The notes beneath the pieces are model-generated. The model did no database searches and was not told the origin of the DNA. It saw only the letters and a program-made list of their open reading frames with translations. Positions 52,044 to 62,262 of a stretch of 64,000 bases of DNA are shown here, piece by piece. This DNA comes from Streptococcus sp. WB01_FAA12 (GTDB lineage: Bacteria > Bacillota > Bacilli > Lactobacillales > Streptococcaceae). The stretch is taken from the NCBI RefSeq assembly GCF_012843315.1, contig NZ_JABAEX010000009.1, forward strand, positions 40,269 to 104,268. Direction: 5' to 3'. The position numbers and the translations under genes were made by a program. Numbering within the stretch: the stretch's first letter is position 1; every line of letters begins with the position of its first letter.

Positions 52044-55000
52044 CTAAATTTCTAATAATTGAATCGATTCATAGCGATCAGGATAAAGGATGTAACCCTG
52101 GTTCGGTTTCAGTGCCGGCTCATTTGTGATGTAAGGATAGCGAGTATGATCTTGATCGCTAATACGTACACCAAGAAAGACTTGATCCACTAACTGATTC
52201 GCCAATTTTACAAAAGTGTCGTAATTGTTCGCTACTAGATCTTGGTAGGCGCCTATAAAGAGCAAGGTTACTCCATACTGAGCTCCTTCACTAAGGAGTT
52301 GCTTGAAGTCCAGTTCACTCACTCCAGCCGCCATAGCCGTCGCAGCAAGATCTGGTATCAAAATTAACCATTTTGGATAGTCCTGATTTGGAGACGCAAC
52401 TCGTTTCTTAAAGTCTTCTAATATCGTCTTCATGACATTATCAACCTCTAAAGAAGTATCAAAACGTTGAATCCCATCAAAGAACTGATTGTTAATGCGC
52501 TGACTAGGATCTAAAATAACAGTATTGTACTTACCTGATAAACGGTTTAGGTGATATTCTAGTAATTTATAGTAATTCGTTACAAAAGCAGGACTATTTG
52601 AAGCTACAAGCATCGGACGTTCAAAACTAAAGGATGCTGGGACAACTGCTTCTCTTTCAAGTCCCAAGATAAAGTCTTGACTGCTTTCTAAGATTTCTGC
52701 CATCACTTCTTTGGTTACCTTTTCTGGCAACATTGGGATGCCTGTAGGAATTGGTCCATCGTATGCCACAGCCATTGCTTCTTGTTCTGCACGAACTTCC
52801 TTTATGTAGTCCGTGTAATGTTCACTACTGTACGGCAACATCACCTGGAATTGAACGATATCATCAAATTTAGCTATGGCACGGCCTTTGATTTCATCGA
52901 GTGGAATATTGGAACGTCCTACTACACCTGATAAGTCACTGTTATCAAATAAGAAGAGAGAAATCTTGGTCTTAAAGTTGGATTGTAACTGTAAACGCAT
53001 CGCATTGAGACGAGAAAGTGTCACGACTAGATAGATTCCTAGAGAAGCTCCATCTCGAGCAATGACATTTAAAGTATCATAAAAGGTATCTACGAATGGG
53101 GCATCCATCACACTATCAAAACCATCTATCTCGATGAAAATAGTTGGAAAACTCTCATCTGATAACTGATTGTACTGCGTTAGATTTGTGGCTCTTGCTT
53201 GAGAAAGAGCACTTTTCCGAGTTTTTATCTCTCTATTCAAGAATCGAAGAGATTTCATAATTTTCTCAGTCTCATCCAAGGTGAAGTAATCTGCAATATG
53301 AGGAAAATCAGAAATAGAGATTAAGCCACTAGTACCAAAGTCATAGAGGTAGAAATGAACTTGTTCTGGTGTGTGCTTACGAATCACGTCCATCGCAAAA
53401 TTCTGTAGAAAAGTGGACTTCCCAAATCCTGGACTAGAAACTAATAAAATATGGCCTCTTTGTTCCATATTGAAATAAAGGGAGGATTGTTCCTGTCTTT
53501 CAGGAATATCTTGATACCCAACTAAAATAGGTTGTAATTCCTCTGAACGCCCCCAATAATCCTTGAATTTAGTCGATTGTGTATCTTTTGCATATATCCT
53601 TTCTTCAAGTGGTGGCAACCAAGGACTAGCTACCTGATGAATATGAAGGCCGTCAAATATTTCACGAGCTTTTTCTACAATGGCGTCCAATTCTGTTGGA
53701 ACAGCCTTTGCTTCTTTTTTATTGACTAAACCACTCAAGTCTTTATTAATCGCATTGTATTGACCATTACTTGTAATCTCATACACAGTTGTATTTTTTT
53801 GAACATGATTTCGTCCTTCTGGATTATAATCCGCACCCGACCATGCACTCTGGAACAATTCATAGATTTCATTGTTTCCGACTTGAAGATAGGCTCTACC
53901 CGTCTGTGTGATTTCTGCAGCATCAGGTGTTTTGATTACTTCTCTAGAATCTGCAACATCCTGTACTTTAAGAGCTATTTTAAATTTAGAGTTTGACCAA
54001 ATTTGATCATTGACAACCCCACTAGGTTTTTGGGTGGCTAAAATTAATTTAACTCCCAATGAACGACCAATACGAGCCGTAGAGACCAATTCATCCATGA
54101 AGTCTGGTTGATTCGCCTTCAACTCTGCAAACTCATCACTAATGATTAATAGGTGTGGTAATGGTTCTTTGACCTTCCCTTCTTTGAAGAGTTTCATATA
54201 TTGGTTGATATGATTAACGTCATTTTCTGCAAAGATACGCTGACGTTTCTTCAGTTCAGCTTTTATAGATACCAGAGCTCGATTAGCCTGGTTGCCATCC
54301 AAGTTCGTAATCGTACCAACGACGTGAGGTAGGTCTGCAAAGAGATTGGCCATTCCTCCCCCTTTATAGTCAATCAAGAGGAAAGCAACCTCATACGGAT
54401 GGTAGTTCACAGCTAAAGATAGAATGTAGGACTGAATAAGCTCAGACTTTCCTGATCCCGTAGTACCAGCAATCAATCCATGAGGTCCATGAGCCTTCTC
54501 ATGAATGTTTAGATAAAGAATATCATCACGACCTCGTACTCCTAGAGGAACAGCCATTGTTTGGAAAGTCTCATTGTCTTGCCATCGTTTTAAAAGATCT
54601 AGTTCCTCTACTTTATTGACTCCATACATCTCTAGGAAGGTAATGCTATTCGGAATCGAATTACGTAAAGTCTGAACATGATGAATCCCCGCAAGATTTC
54701 TCGCAAAATTTTCCTTTTCCGATAAACTTACAGGAGGAAGAGGCGTAATTTCTTTATTTGTATAATTGCCATCCTGAAGTAATACGGTACCTTTTTTATC
54801 TCCTCGATAGTCAACAACAGTCTTAACGTGTTCTGGTAAACTTTCAAGTACTTCTTCTACGAAAACGTAATGAATCCCTAAATGGGATAAATCTTCATTG
54901 ATGTACTCCATAATGTTGTGATCCAACATCAGGCTTAAATCTGTAATAAAGAGAATATAATGAGGGCTGTATTGCTTTTCTTTCCCTTTGTCCTGCTCAC

Positions 55001-56420
55001 TATCTAACTTCCTATCTTTAATAACTTGATAGAGTGACGTTAATAGTTGATCGCGAGTACGTTGATTATAAACGAAACCACGGCTATTTAGTGCTTTAAT
55101 TTTCGTATGAGGTAACCATCGGCTCCAATTCCATAGCTCCAACTCTTCCTCTCGGAAAATTGGAATAAACTGTAAATCATGGTAACTTTGGAAAGTCGCT
55201 AATTGCATCATCATCTGTTGAACTTGTTCAATCACTATTTGACGTGTCCCTATATATCCTGTGGGACTCGTTAATGTATGAGTAATAGGAACCTGATCAG
55301 TCACACGATAGTAAGAAAGTAATTCTTGAATTTTTTGATTAGCAGTTACATTATATTTAGTCAATTCCGAATCAGAGTACTCAATGTAGAAACTGGAGCC
55401 AACTTCACCCAAACCTAAACGATAAGACAGAAAATCAAAGTGATAGAGTGTTTTTTCGTAAATACGTCTATCAGTTTTTTCGACCATCTCCAAAATTTGA
55501 TCCATGTCAGGAAAGTGATACACCAAAGCCTCAACTTGTTCTTCACGTAGGTTGGCTAATTGTGAATACTTGGTTTCCAAATATTTCATATACTCATCAA
55601 TTTTCTGTTCCTGAAGTTCTTTATGTGATTTTTTGTCAGAAAAATAAGTATGAATGGAGGTTCCAATAGTAATAACAGACATCCCCATCATCATAAACAT
55701 CATTCCACCACTACGTGTAAAGTAAACCGTCAGTAAGGTAAAAGCAATCATTGCTAACGGAGTAATAAGTAATTTTAGTAATGATTGTTTTTTACCTTCG
55801 TCCTCTGTTGGTGCTGGAGCAATTATTACTTTCTCTTCTGGCTCTCTTAAAATAATCCGAGGAGAACGATGAAATTCTTTTGAACGATCCTCAACCATCA
55901 CCTCTGAAAAATGCAACAAAGAGGTCTCGATAGAAAATAGTGAGTGGATAGACAGAACTTGTTTTTGAATAGATAAAGCGACACCTTGTTCAAAAACAAT
56001 TTGATCCATATCTTGAATCTTTTGCTTTCCTGTTTTTCTTTCACCATTAATATAATATGGACTAGCACTGTAAATCGTCTTATTTATTCCATCAAAAGTC
56101 AAAATGATTTCTGTAGAAAAATCGACTAACCGAATAGATGCTTCTTTCTTATCTGATAAATAAAGTACTTTCTCAGGAAGGAGGTAATACTCTGTATTCT
56201 CAATAATTAGTAAGGAGATATTTATTTTATCGTCTATAGAAACTAAATGATGTCCACGGGTGTAAGACCTTCCTAGCAGTTCAATTCCCGTTTCCTTGAC
56301 CTCTAACGTAACATTTTCAAGGCTAGGAAGATAAATATTAGAAGCTACTGAAGGCCCCATTTGATAGGTGTTTCCTGTATAGAGTGGATAAACATTGTCT
56401 TCAAAAAATAAATAATTCAT
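52044..56420 (-). CDS. essC: Type VII secretion ATPase EssC
   Basis: 1458 residues. N-terminal FHA-like beta domains (about 1-190), two membrane helices (about 225-270), then three FtsK/SpoIIIE ATPase domains. D1 has GTTGSGKSE (about 645-653), D2 has SSPGFGKST (about 995-1003), and D3 (from about 1270, VASNSPAFVTNYY) lacks a canonical Walker A. Motor and substrate receptor of the T7SSb. The C-terminal part after D2 usually varies with the effector set. Complete, no frameshift. Confidence 0.96.
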   Translation of the reverse strand: MNYLFFEDNVYPLYTGNTYQMGPSVASNIYLPSLENVTLEVKETGIELLGRSYTRGHHLVSIDDKINISLLIIENTEYYLLPEKVLYLSDKKEASIRLVDFSTEIILTFDGINKTIYSASPYYINGERKTGKQKIQDMDQIVFEQGVALSIQKQVLSIHSLFSIETSLLHFSEVMVEDRSKEFHRSPRIILREPEEKVIIAPAPTEDEGKKQSLLKLLITPLAMIAFTLLTVYFTRSGGMMFMMMGMSVITIGTSIHTYFSDKKSHKELQEQKIDEYMKYLETKYSQLANLREEQVEALVYHFPDMDQILEMVEKTDRRIYEKTLYHFDFLSYRLGLGEVGSSFYIEYSDSELTKYNVTANQKIQELLSYYRVTDQVPITHTLTSPTGYIGTRQIVIEQVQQMMMQLATFQSYHDLQFIPIFREEELELWNWSRWLPHTKIKALNSRGFVYNQRTRDQLLTSLYQVIKDRKLDSEQDKGKEKQYSPHYILFITDLSLMLDHNIMEYINEDLSHLGIHYVFVEEVLESLPEHVKTVVDYRGDKKGTVLLQDGNYTNKEITPLPPVSLSEKENFARNLAGIHHVQTLRNSIPNSITFLEMYGVNKVEELDLLKRWQDNETFQTMAVPLGVRGRDDILYLNIHEKAHGPHGLIAGTTGSGKSELIQSYILSLAVNYHPYEVAFLLIDYKGGGMANLFADLPHVVGTITNLDGNQANRALVSIKAELKKRQRIFAENDVNHINQYMKLFKEGKVKEPLPHLLIISDEFAELKANQPDFMDELVSTARIGRSLGVKLILATQKPSGVVNDQIWSNSKFKIALKVQDVADSREVIKTPDAAEITQTGRAYLQVGNNEIYELFQSAWSGADYNPEGRNHVQKNTTVYEITSNGQYNAINKDLSGLVNKKEAKAVPTELDAIVEKAREIFDGLHIHQVASPWLPPLEERIYAKDTQSTKFKDYWGRSEELQPILVGYQDIPERQEQSSLYFNMEQRGHILLVSSPGFGKSTFLQNFAMDVIRKHTPEQVHFYLYDFGTSGLISISDFPHIADYFTLDETEKIMKSLRFLNREIKTRKSALSQARATNLTQYNQLSDESFPTIFIEIDGFDSVMDAPFVDTFYDTLNVIARDGASLGIYLVVTLSRLNAMRLQLQSNFKTKISLFLFDNSDLSGVVGRSNIPLDEIKGRAIAKFDDIVQFQVMLPYSSEHYTDYIKEVRAEQEAMAVAYDGPIPTGIPMLPEKVTKEVMAEILESSQDFILGLEREAVVPASFSFERPMLVASNSPAFVTNYYKLLEYHLNRLSGKYNTVILDPSQRINNQFFDGIQRFDTSLEVDNVMKTILEDFKKRVASPNQDYPKWLILIPDLAATAMAAGVSELDFKQLLSEGAQYGVTLLFIGAYQDLVANNYDTFVKLANQLVDQVFLGVRISDQDHTRYPYITNEPALKPNQGYILYPDRYESIQLLEI

Positions 56421-56429
56421 ACACCACTC

Positions 56430-57584
56430 CTATCTTGACTCTGCGGAAGTTGAGGTTGTGTTCGACTTGTTAGCTTCTGGTGTTAAGTAGTTTTTCTTCA
56501 ACTCTTCCAACTTGCCTTTATAACTATTCAATTGCTCCGTGCGTTGTTCTGATGTTAAGTTAGGATTTCTCTGGACTTCATCAATCTTTTTAGTCAAACC
56601 ATACATCAATAACTGCGGATCATCTAGGTAACTTGCAATATCTATAGCTTCGTCAATTTTAGACTGACCAATCAACACCCAGTACCGAAGATAATCTGTA
56701 TTTGATTGAGTTGATATTTTTGATAGCTCCGTCTTTTGCGCTTCAGTTAAAGGCTCAGTTTTAATTACTGAATAGGCCACCATATAGGTGTCATCCTGGC
56801 TAAGTGATTTAGAATCTGTATTTTTAACAGTAGATACAACTGTTGAATAATCTTGATGAACAAAAGCTAAACGCAAATCAGAAATCATTTGTTGGCTAGG
56901 CATGGCGAACAATACAAAGTAAAGTATTCCAATAATTGAAAAAACTCCAATCAGTGATGTGATTATGGTAGTCAACTTCAATCGTGAAACAAGTTTATTA
57001 GACACACGTGAAAATTTTTCTTTATTTTGTTCCTTTTCTTCCAGATAATTTTCTAGTAATAAAGACAGAATTTCATCCAAACTTTCTGTCTTCATGATAG
57101 TTTCACAAAATAGTTTTCCTTTATAAAACGGTGACTGTCCCTCTATCAATTCCTCATAACTTACCTTTTTATCTAGTAGAGATACAATCATGGCTTTGAA
57201 GTTAACTGTAAACTCATCTAAACTTAATGCATCATATGGTGGTACTTGTCCTTTGACACCACGAAAAACAAATAGGGGATTCCCATTTCGTGAAAATACT
57301 AGATTATTGGGTGATAATTCATAAGTATAAATAGAATCCTTCAGCGAATTAAATAATTGACCAATATTTATCAGATGACGCAATTTTTCTTCATCAATCA
57401 TCGTAATCAACTTATCCCAAGAATAATATTCATCTGTCAAAAGACTTTCAATCGTTAATTTATCTTCCTCCTCAATTGCATTTTGAGCTACAAAATAAGG
57501 TTGTTCTGCCGTTAATAGAGCATATGCTATTTCACGATTTCCTTTGATATCTCCAATAACTAATTCATGTTTTTGAATTTCCAT
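56430..57584 (-). CDS. essB: Type VII secretion protein EssB (YukC-like)
   Basis: 384 residues. The N-terminal pseudokinase-like cytoplasmic domain (about 1-205) is followed by one membrane helix (about 208-235, LTTIITSLIGVFSIIGILYF) and an extracytoplasmic helical domain with a polar tail. Core T7SSb membrane component that contacts EssC. Nine bases upstream of essC. Confidence 0.94.
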   Translation of the reverse strand: MEIQKHELVIGDIKGNREIAYALLTAEQPYFVAQNAIEEEDKLTIESLLTDEYYSWDKLITMIDEEKLRHLINIGQLFNSLKDSIYTYELSPNNLVFSRNGNPLFVFRGVKGQVPPYDALSLDEFTVNFKAMIVSLLDKKVSYEELIEGQSPFYKGKLFCETIMKTESLDEILSLLLENYLEEKEQNKEKFSRVSNKLVSRLKLTTIITSLIGVFSIIGILYFVLFAMPSQQMISDLRLAFVHQDYSTVVSTVKNTDSKSLSQDDTYMVAYSVIKTEPLTEAQKTELSKISTQSNTDYLRYWVLIGQSKIDEAIDIASYLDDPQLLMYGLTKKIDEVQRNPNLTSEQRTEQLNSYKGKLEELKKNYLTPEANKSNTTSTSAESR

Positions 57585-57598
57585 ATTTTACTCCCTAA

Positions 57599-57841
57599 TT
57601 ATATTCTTTCTAATTTTAATAACACTCCGTCTTTTACTAATGTTAGACTACTAGTACTAGCAAGTATCTCTCCAGACTGTTGATTTCTTACACTTGGATT
57701 CAATGTCTTGACCTCTATGCCATAAGTATCGGATACGATTTGTATCAATTCTTTAATGGTTAACTCAATAGGAACTCTTAAATCTAATATTTCAGATAAA
57801 AAAGGTGAACAATCAAGACTAATATTAATGTACTCTTCCAT
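57599..57841 (-). CDS. esaB: EsaB, ubiquitin-like T7SS protein (YukD-like)
   Basis: 80 residues with a beta-grasp pattern (INISLDCSPFLSEILDLRV and LTIKELIQIVSDTYGI). Cytoplasmic component required for secretion in other T7SSb systems. It has its own predicted promoter (57873-57901), after a terminator. Confidence 0.9.
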   Translation of the reverse strand: MEEYINISLDCSPFLSEILDLRVPIELTIKELIQIVSDTYGIEVKTLNPSVRNQQSGEILASTSSLTLVKDGVLLKLERI

Positions 57842-57872
57842 AAAAATCTCCTAATCTTATACCATTATGTTT

Positions 57873-57901
57873 ATTATATCACGCAAAACATGAATATTAA
57901 A
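57873..57901 (-). promoter_or_regulatory. Promoter of esaB-essB-essC and downstream effector genes
   Basis: Minus strand: TTTAAT (57896-57901), 17 bases, extended -10 TGATATAAT with TATAAT at 57873-57878. Leader of about 30 bases to the esaB start. Confidence 0.65.
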
Positions 57902-57915
57902 GAGTTTTCTGCTTA

Positions 57916-57944
57916 TAAAAAAAGGAGATACAGCTGTATCTCCT
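57916..57944 (-). terminator. Terminator between essA and esaB
   Basis: Perfect inverted repeat AGGAGATACAG / CTGTATCTCCT (57923-57944) followed on the minus strand by seven T. A strong Rho-independent terminator inside the secretion cluster. Confidence 0.85.
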
Positions 57945-57964
57945 AAAATATTTTTCTATTGACT

Positions 57965-58426
57965 TTATTGTTTAAATGTATGTAATTTTTTATATATGAG
58001 TGAATAGATTGTAACAATTACCCCTAGTATAAACAATAAAATTGCTGTCCAAGAAACAGGAGAATTTACATTATTAAGTGAAACATTCTTTTTATCACTA
58101 TGATTGGCTTGAATTTGACTGTTAAATAAAGCAGATTGATAATCATTAACAACATTCTCTGATACTACCTTAGTGATAAATAAGTTTGTTTTAACTAATT
58201 GATACTTTTCTTCATCAACTTTTTTAGTAGTATCAATCAATTTATATGTCTCAGGACGAAATAACTTTGTTAAATTCCCTTCCTGTTCAAAGTACTGAAT
58301 CTCTGTTTTCTTTGTATTTTTATCTAAAGAGGTGTCTATTTGCAAGGAGCCATCATTTGCAAAAGCGACACTCTCCCCTGTAAAAATTGAAAACAATAGA
58401 AAAATAAAGACAATAGCTTTTTTCAT
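57965..58426 (-). CDS. essA: Type VII secretion protein EssA
   Basis: 153 residues. Signal peptide (MKKAIVFIFLLFSIFTGESV AFA, split), extracytoplasmic domain, and a C-terminal membrane helix (about 124-145, WTAILLFILGVIVTIYSLIY). Core T7SSb membrane protein. The ATG at 58426 follows esaA by one base with AAGGATAACAAG upstream; the longer frame to 58471 lies within esaA. Confidence 0.88.
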   Translation of the reverse strand: MKKAIVFIFLLFSIFTGESVAFANDGSLQIDTSLDKNTKKTEIQYFEQEGNLTKLFRPETYKLIDTTKKVDEEKYQLVKTNLFITKVVSENVVNDYQSALFNSQIQANHSDKKNVSLNNVNSPVSWTAILLFILGVIVTIYSLIYKKLHTFKQ

Positions 58427-58427
58427 A

Positions 58428-61400
58428 TTACTTGTTATCCTTAACTTGTCGATACAAGAAAACATTCCCAAGTCCTAAAGCAATCGTTAAAACTACAATT
58501 ACAACTACTGACTGTTCCACTCCACTTTGTTGATTAATAAACAATTTCACCACACCTTCTAGATAAGTCAAAGGAGAAAGTGTTGCTAAAATAGGAGCTG
58601 AGTTCACATAATATTCGTCAAATAATTGAGTCGCTGAGATGATGTAAAGTAGTATTAGACTTACACTTATCAAAAATCCTAAACTTTTTAGCTTATCAAT
58701 AAGAATATTCAGACCATATGTCATCATTAGACTTACTAACATAAGAAGTACTATAAACCAACTCAATTGTGCTAGAGAGAAACCAAGTTTAATTCCAGAA
58801 ACAGTCGCAATTATAAAACCAGCAACCACTGAAATAGCACTAAGGAAGAGCATAGGGCCAGAAGAATTTTTCCATGATAAACGATCTTTCAAACTCATTA
58901 ATCTTTGTAATTCTTCTTTATCTGCATGTTGGAAAAGATAAGCAACAACTAAACTAACAAGATAGCTAATTAAGATAATAAGAAGCCCTGATCTCTCATC
59001 TTGACGATTAGACTGTGATTGAGCATTGGTAGCAGCCGACACTACATTACCAATTTTGGAAGCATCAACAGGATTAGACAAATATTCATAGACAGCTTCA
59101 TTTTTGGTGTTACCTGTTCTAGTATTGCTCAAAACTGTAGAAAAGTTTTTAAGAAATTCTTCGTTTGATCCATATTCACTAGACATGATATTTTTCAACT
59201 CAGAGACACGACCACTCAATGATTCACCGTCTTTTTCCAAAGCATTAATATCATTCGCCAACTGATTAATAGTAGATTCTATCATCTCAGAAACAGCCTG
59301 ATTTGCTTTTGTATTGTTCATCAACGTTGTACTAGCTGACATCAGTTTAATCAGGTCACTGTTCATATCCATACTAACTGTAACCATATCGGTATTATCT
59401 ACTTTTTCTGTTTCAACAAAACTAGGTTTATCTTTAATCGTTTTATCCACTAATTTGCTCTGCTCAATCAACTGACTTAACTGTTTCATTAAATCTTTGG
59501 TTGTTGTTCTCAGCTGTTCAATATTAGATGTTAATTTCTCAGCGTTAGCTAATCGAGACTGAATATCCGTCAATTTTTTATCCGAAATCTTCAAATCTGA
59601 TTTTAAAGCTTCAACTGTGGTCGCTTTGATTAGATTGGTCACAATAGTCTTGAGGTCATCATTATTTGCTAAAGCAGCAAGAGAACCTTCTGCTGGAATA
59701 AACATATGTTCTGAGTACGTATTTTTAGATAAATCTAAACCATAATACGCAGAGACAAGACCTGACAATTGTAGATATGCATCTACATCTTTATAAATAG
59801 CTTGAGTTAGTTTCGTAGGATTATATTCCCAGTTAGAAATAATGTCTTGCATCTCATAATGGCGATTCAAAACTTTTTTTTCTGTCTGATTTGTCTTGGT
59901 AGTTGTGATAGTCTTCGTTACAGTGATAATTTCTACTGGTTTTTTTTCTTCAGTAGTAAGGGCACTCGTTCCTGAAACGGTAGATGATGCTACAGGAGTA
60001 GATGGAGTGACAGGCGCTACATGAGCTGTCTCTGTCACTGTTGTTTCCTCTACGTATGGAGCATCTTCCTTTACAACCTTCACATCCTCAGTCGTATCTA
60101 ATTTATATTTCACAACCACAGGCGATAAGACGCTGATATCATTTTCATTCTTGATTCCTAGTGTATAAGAAATAGACAAGCCAGCAGAAGCTTCAATAGG
60201 AATATTAAGTTGATAGTTACCACCCCCAAGATCAGAAAATTCATAGTTTGATTCCTTAAGATAGTATCCACTTGGTACCATTAGAATTAATTTTGAAACT
60301 TTTCCTTCAAATGAAGGTAAAGTTAGCTCACGTCTTGTTGTACTCTTAGATTTTATATCATCCTTTAAATGAGAAAGTTCATTATTTTCAAGTGTTGTAG
60401 CTTGCAAAGTTGGTAATTCTTTCCCTGTCTTCTTACTATACCACTGTATAAAAGCACTAATATTTTTCAAATGTTGTTTATCAGTATCAGATAAGGAAAG
60501 GTTATTAATAGCTGCATCATCGTAATATACACTTGGCCACTTGCTCGTAATTTGATTTTGCATACTAGTATTCAACGACTTGATGTAACTACCGAGAGTT
60601 TTACTTGCTCCATCTACCACTGAAGAGTTTTTAGTTAAGGAAGACTCTACTGCTTCTCTAATCTTTGTATCATAATTAGATAAAGTATCATCAATATCCT
60701 TGTTATTATTCTTTAAAATATCAAGAAGATCTGCTATATCTTTATTATAGGAAGTTACTGTGTCAGAAGTTTCTTTCCAAATAGCGGGCTCTGATAAATT
60801 CTCAGTAATCTGAGTATTTATATCTGTTAATTTAGATAATTGTCCCTCAACTGACAATTTAGAAAAATCATTATCATAGTTTGACAAAGCCTGCTCTCTA
60901 GTATCCAAAGAACTTTGCCATTTTTTTTGTTGAGCTTTTATTTGTTCGATTGTTCCCTCGTATGTTTTATCAACAGAAATAATTGATTTAAATGCATCAT
61001 TACTATTTAATAAATCTTTGTTAAATGACGAATAAGTTGATAATAGATTATTGGGCGATGAACCTAAGCCATTAAATTGCTGGCTATATTGAGCAAGAGG
61101 ATTTACCAAGTTATTATTAAAGGACGCTAGTGACTCTTGTTCATTTGCAACTACATCTGAGACCTGCCCTTGTGCAGTTCTTAAGTTTCCAATAATACTA
61201 GTAAAATAAATATTAATCAAGTCCTTATTAAAAAGCTCTTTAAAAGCTACTACAGCTTGTTCTGCCTGCTTAACAGTTAATTGATCACTTGACTGAATTT
61301 GATATTGAAACTTCGCCTGAACAGGTGATGAGGATTCAAGAGCTAAAGCCTCTTCTGAAAACTTACTTGGGAAGACTACCATCAACTGATAGTTCTCATT

Positions 61401-61682
61401 TTTCAAACCACTTTCAGCAATTGATCGAGAAACCACTTCCACTTTGTAATTATTTTTAGAAATAAACGAATTTACTAAAGTATTAGCGATATTAATTGGC
61501 TGTCCATTATATATCTTGCCTGTATCCTCATTAACAACTGCAACTTTGATGGGAGCTTGTTGTACTGAAGACTCGGAATTCGTTCGACTGATAGGTGTTG
61601 GTTTTACAATAGCAAAGAAAGACACTAGCAGTGTAACAAACAACAATAACAATCCTAAACTAAATAAAACTTTCTTTTTCAC
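58428..61682 (-). CDS. esaA: Type VII secretion protein EsaA (YueB-like)
   Basis: 1084 residues. N-terminal membrane helix (about 5-26), very large extracellular coiled-coil and beta domain (about 30-900), and about five to six C-terminal helices (about 905-1078). Its relative YueB is a phage receptor. The surface part has a Thr/Val/Glu-rich repeat-like stretch near 550-595 (TTVTETAHVAPVTPSTPVAS). Core T7SSb component thought to form the extracellular arrow-like dimer. Confidence 0.94.
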   Translation of the reverse strand: MKKKVLFSLGLLLLFVTLLVSFFAIVKPTPISRTNSESSVQQAPIKVAVVNEDTGKIYNGQPINIANTLVNSFISKNNYKVEVVSRSIAESGLKNENYQLMVVFPSKFSEEALALESSSPVQAKFQYQIQSSDQLTVKQAEQAVVAFKELFNKDLINIYFTSIIGNLRTAQGQVSDVVANEQESLASFNNNLVNPLAQYSQQFNGLGSSPNNLLSTYSSFNKDLLNSNDAFKSIISVDKTYEGTIEQIKAQQKKWQSSLDTREQALSNYDNDFSKLSVEGQLSKLTDINTQITENLSEPAIWKETSDTVTSYNKDIADLLDILKNNNKDIDDTLSNYDTKIREAVESSLTKNSSVVDGASKTLGSYIKSLNTSMQNQITSKWPSVYYDDAAINNLSLSDTDKQHLKNISAFIQWYSKKTGKELPTLQATTLENNELSHLKDDIKSKSTTRRELTLPSFEGKVSKLILMVPSGYYLKESNYEFSDLGGGNYQLNIPIEASAGLSISYTLGIKNENDISVLSPVVVKYKLDTTEDVKVVKEDAPYVEETTVTETAHVAPVTPSTPVASSTVSGTSALTTEEKKPVEIITVTKTITTTKTNQTEKKVLNRHYEMQDIISNWEYNPTKLTQAIYKDVDAYLQLSGLVSAYYGLDLSKNTYSEHMFIPAEGSLAALANNDDLKTIVTNLIKATTVEALKSDLKISDKKLTDIQSRLANAEKLTSNIEQLRTTTKDLMKQLSQLIEQSKLVDKTIKDKPSFVETEKVDNTDMVTVSMDMNSDLIKLMSASTTLMNNTKANQAVSEMIESTINQLANDINALEKDGESLSGRVSELKNIMSSEYGSNEEFLKNFSTVLSNTRTGNTKNEAVYEYLSNPVDASKIGNVVSAATNAQSQSNRQDERSGLLIILISYLVSLVVAYLFQHADKEELQRLMSLKDRLSWKNSSGPMLFLSAISVVAGFIIATVSGIKLGFSLAQLSWFIVLLMLVSLMMTYGLNILIDKLKSLGFLISVSLILLYIISATQLFDEYYVNSAPILATLSPLTYLEGVVKLFINQQSGVEQSVVVIVVLTIALGLGNVFLYRQVKDNK

Positions 61683-61707
61683 ATTTTCTCCTTAACTAGA
61701 TATAGTA

Positions 61708-61733
61708 AAAAAGTTGAGGATTTCTCCTCAACC
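61708..61733 (-). terminator. Terminator after esxA
   Basis: Minus strand GTTGAGG-AGAAAT-CCTCAAC followed by TTTTTT. Lies between esxA and esaA, so esxA can be made in excess of the membrane components. Confidence 0.8.
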
Positions 61734-61744
61734 TCAACTTTAGA

Positions 61745-62041
61745 TTATTGAAGACCAAAGTTTCTAGATAAATCTTGGTCATTTTGTTGCATCGCTTGAG
61801 CAGTCTTATCAAGTTGTGTATTGATTTGTTGCATCAAATCAGCAAAGTTTTCAACCTTTGGTTTCAATTCAAGGAATTGTTGATCAAAGCCTTGGAACGC
61901 AGCACCTTCCCACTCTGAACGCAAGGTATCTTGCAAGCGTTGAAGATTGCTCAAAATAACTCTGATGTCGTTTGCAGCTTTTCCATATTCACGTGCACGT
62001 GATTGGAGAGTCTCTGGAGATACACGAATTTGTCCTGACAT
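61745..62041 (-). CDS. esxA: WXG100 secreted protein EsxA
   Basis: 98 residues, helix-turn-helix with the WXG motif at W44-E45-G46 (SEWEGAAFQGF). Forms a dimer exported by EssC and needed for T7SS function. Has its own promoter and a terminator right after it. TAGGAGTGAAAAT precedes the ATG. Confidence 0.97.
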   Translation of the reverse strand: MSGQIRVSPETLQSRAREYGKAANDIRVILSNLQRLQDTLRSEWEGAAFQGFDQQFLELKPKVENFADLMQQINTQLDKTAQAMQQNDQDLSRNFGLQ

Positions 62042-62070
62042 ATTTTCACTCCTACTATATTTTTTATTTT

Positions 62071-62099
62071 ATTTTAACATTATTCAAACTTTAAGGCAA
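62071..62099 (-). promoter_or_regulatory. esxA promoter
   Basis: TTGCCT (62094-62099), 17 bases, TAAAAT (62071-62076), reading leftward. The remaining sequence up to the IS (62100-62262) shows no gene. Confidence 0.7.
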
Positions 62100-62262
62100 G
62101 TATTTTTATTTAAAAATGGTATTTTCAAAGCATATTATTTATGAAAGTTATATAATAAAGTTAGCCACCCAAACTTCCTAAAAATGAGCTGATTCAACTA
62201 GCTTCTAGCTAGCCCTTGATTTCATTTGATAACAGCTTCAAGAGGGCCTGTTGTCAAACTAC

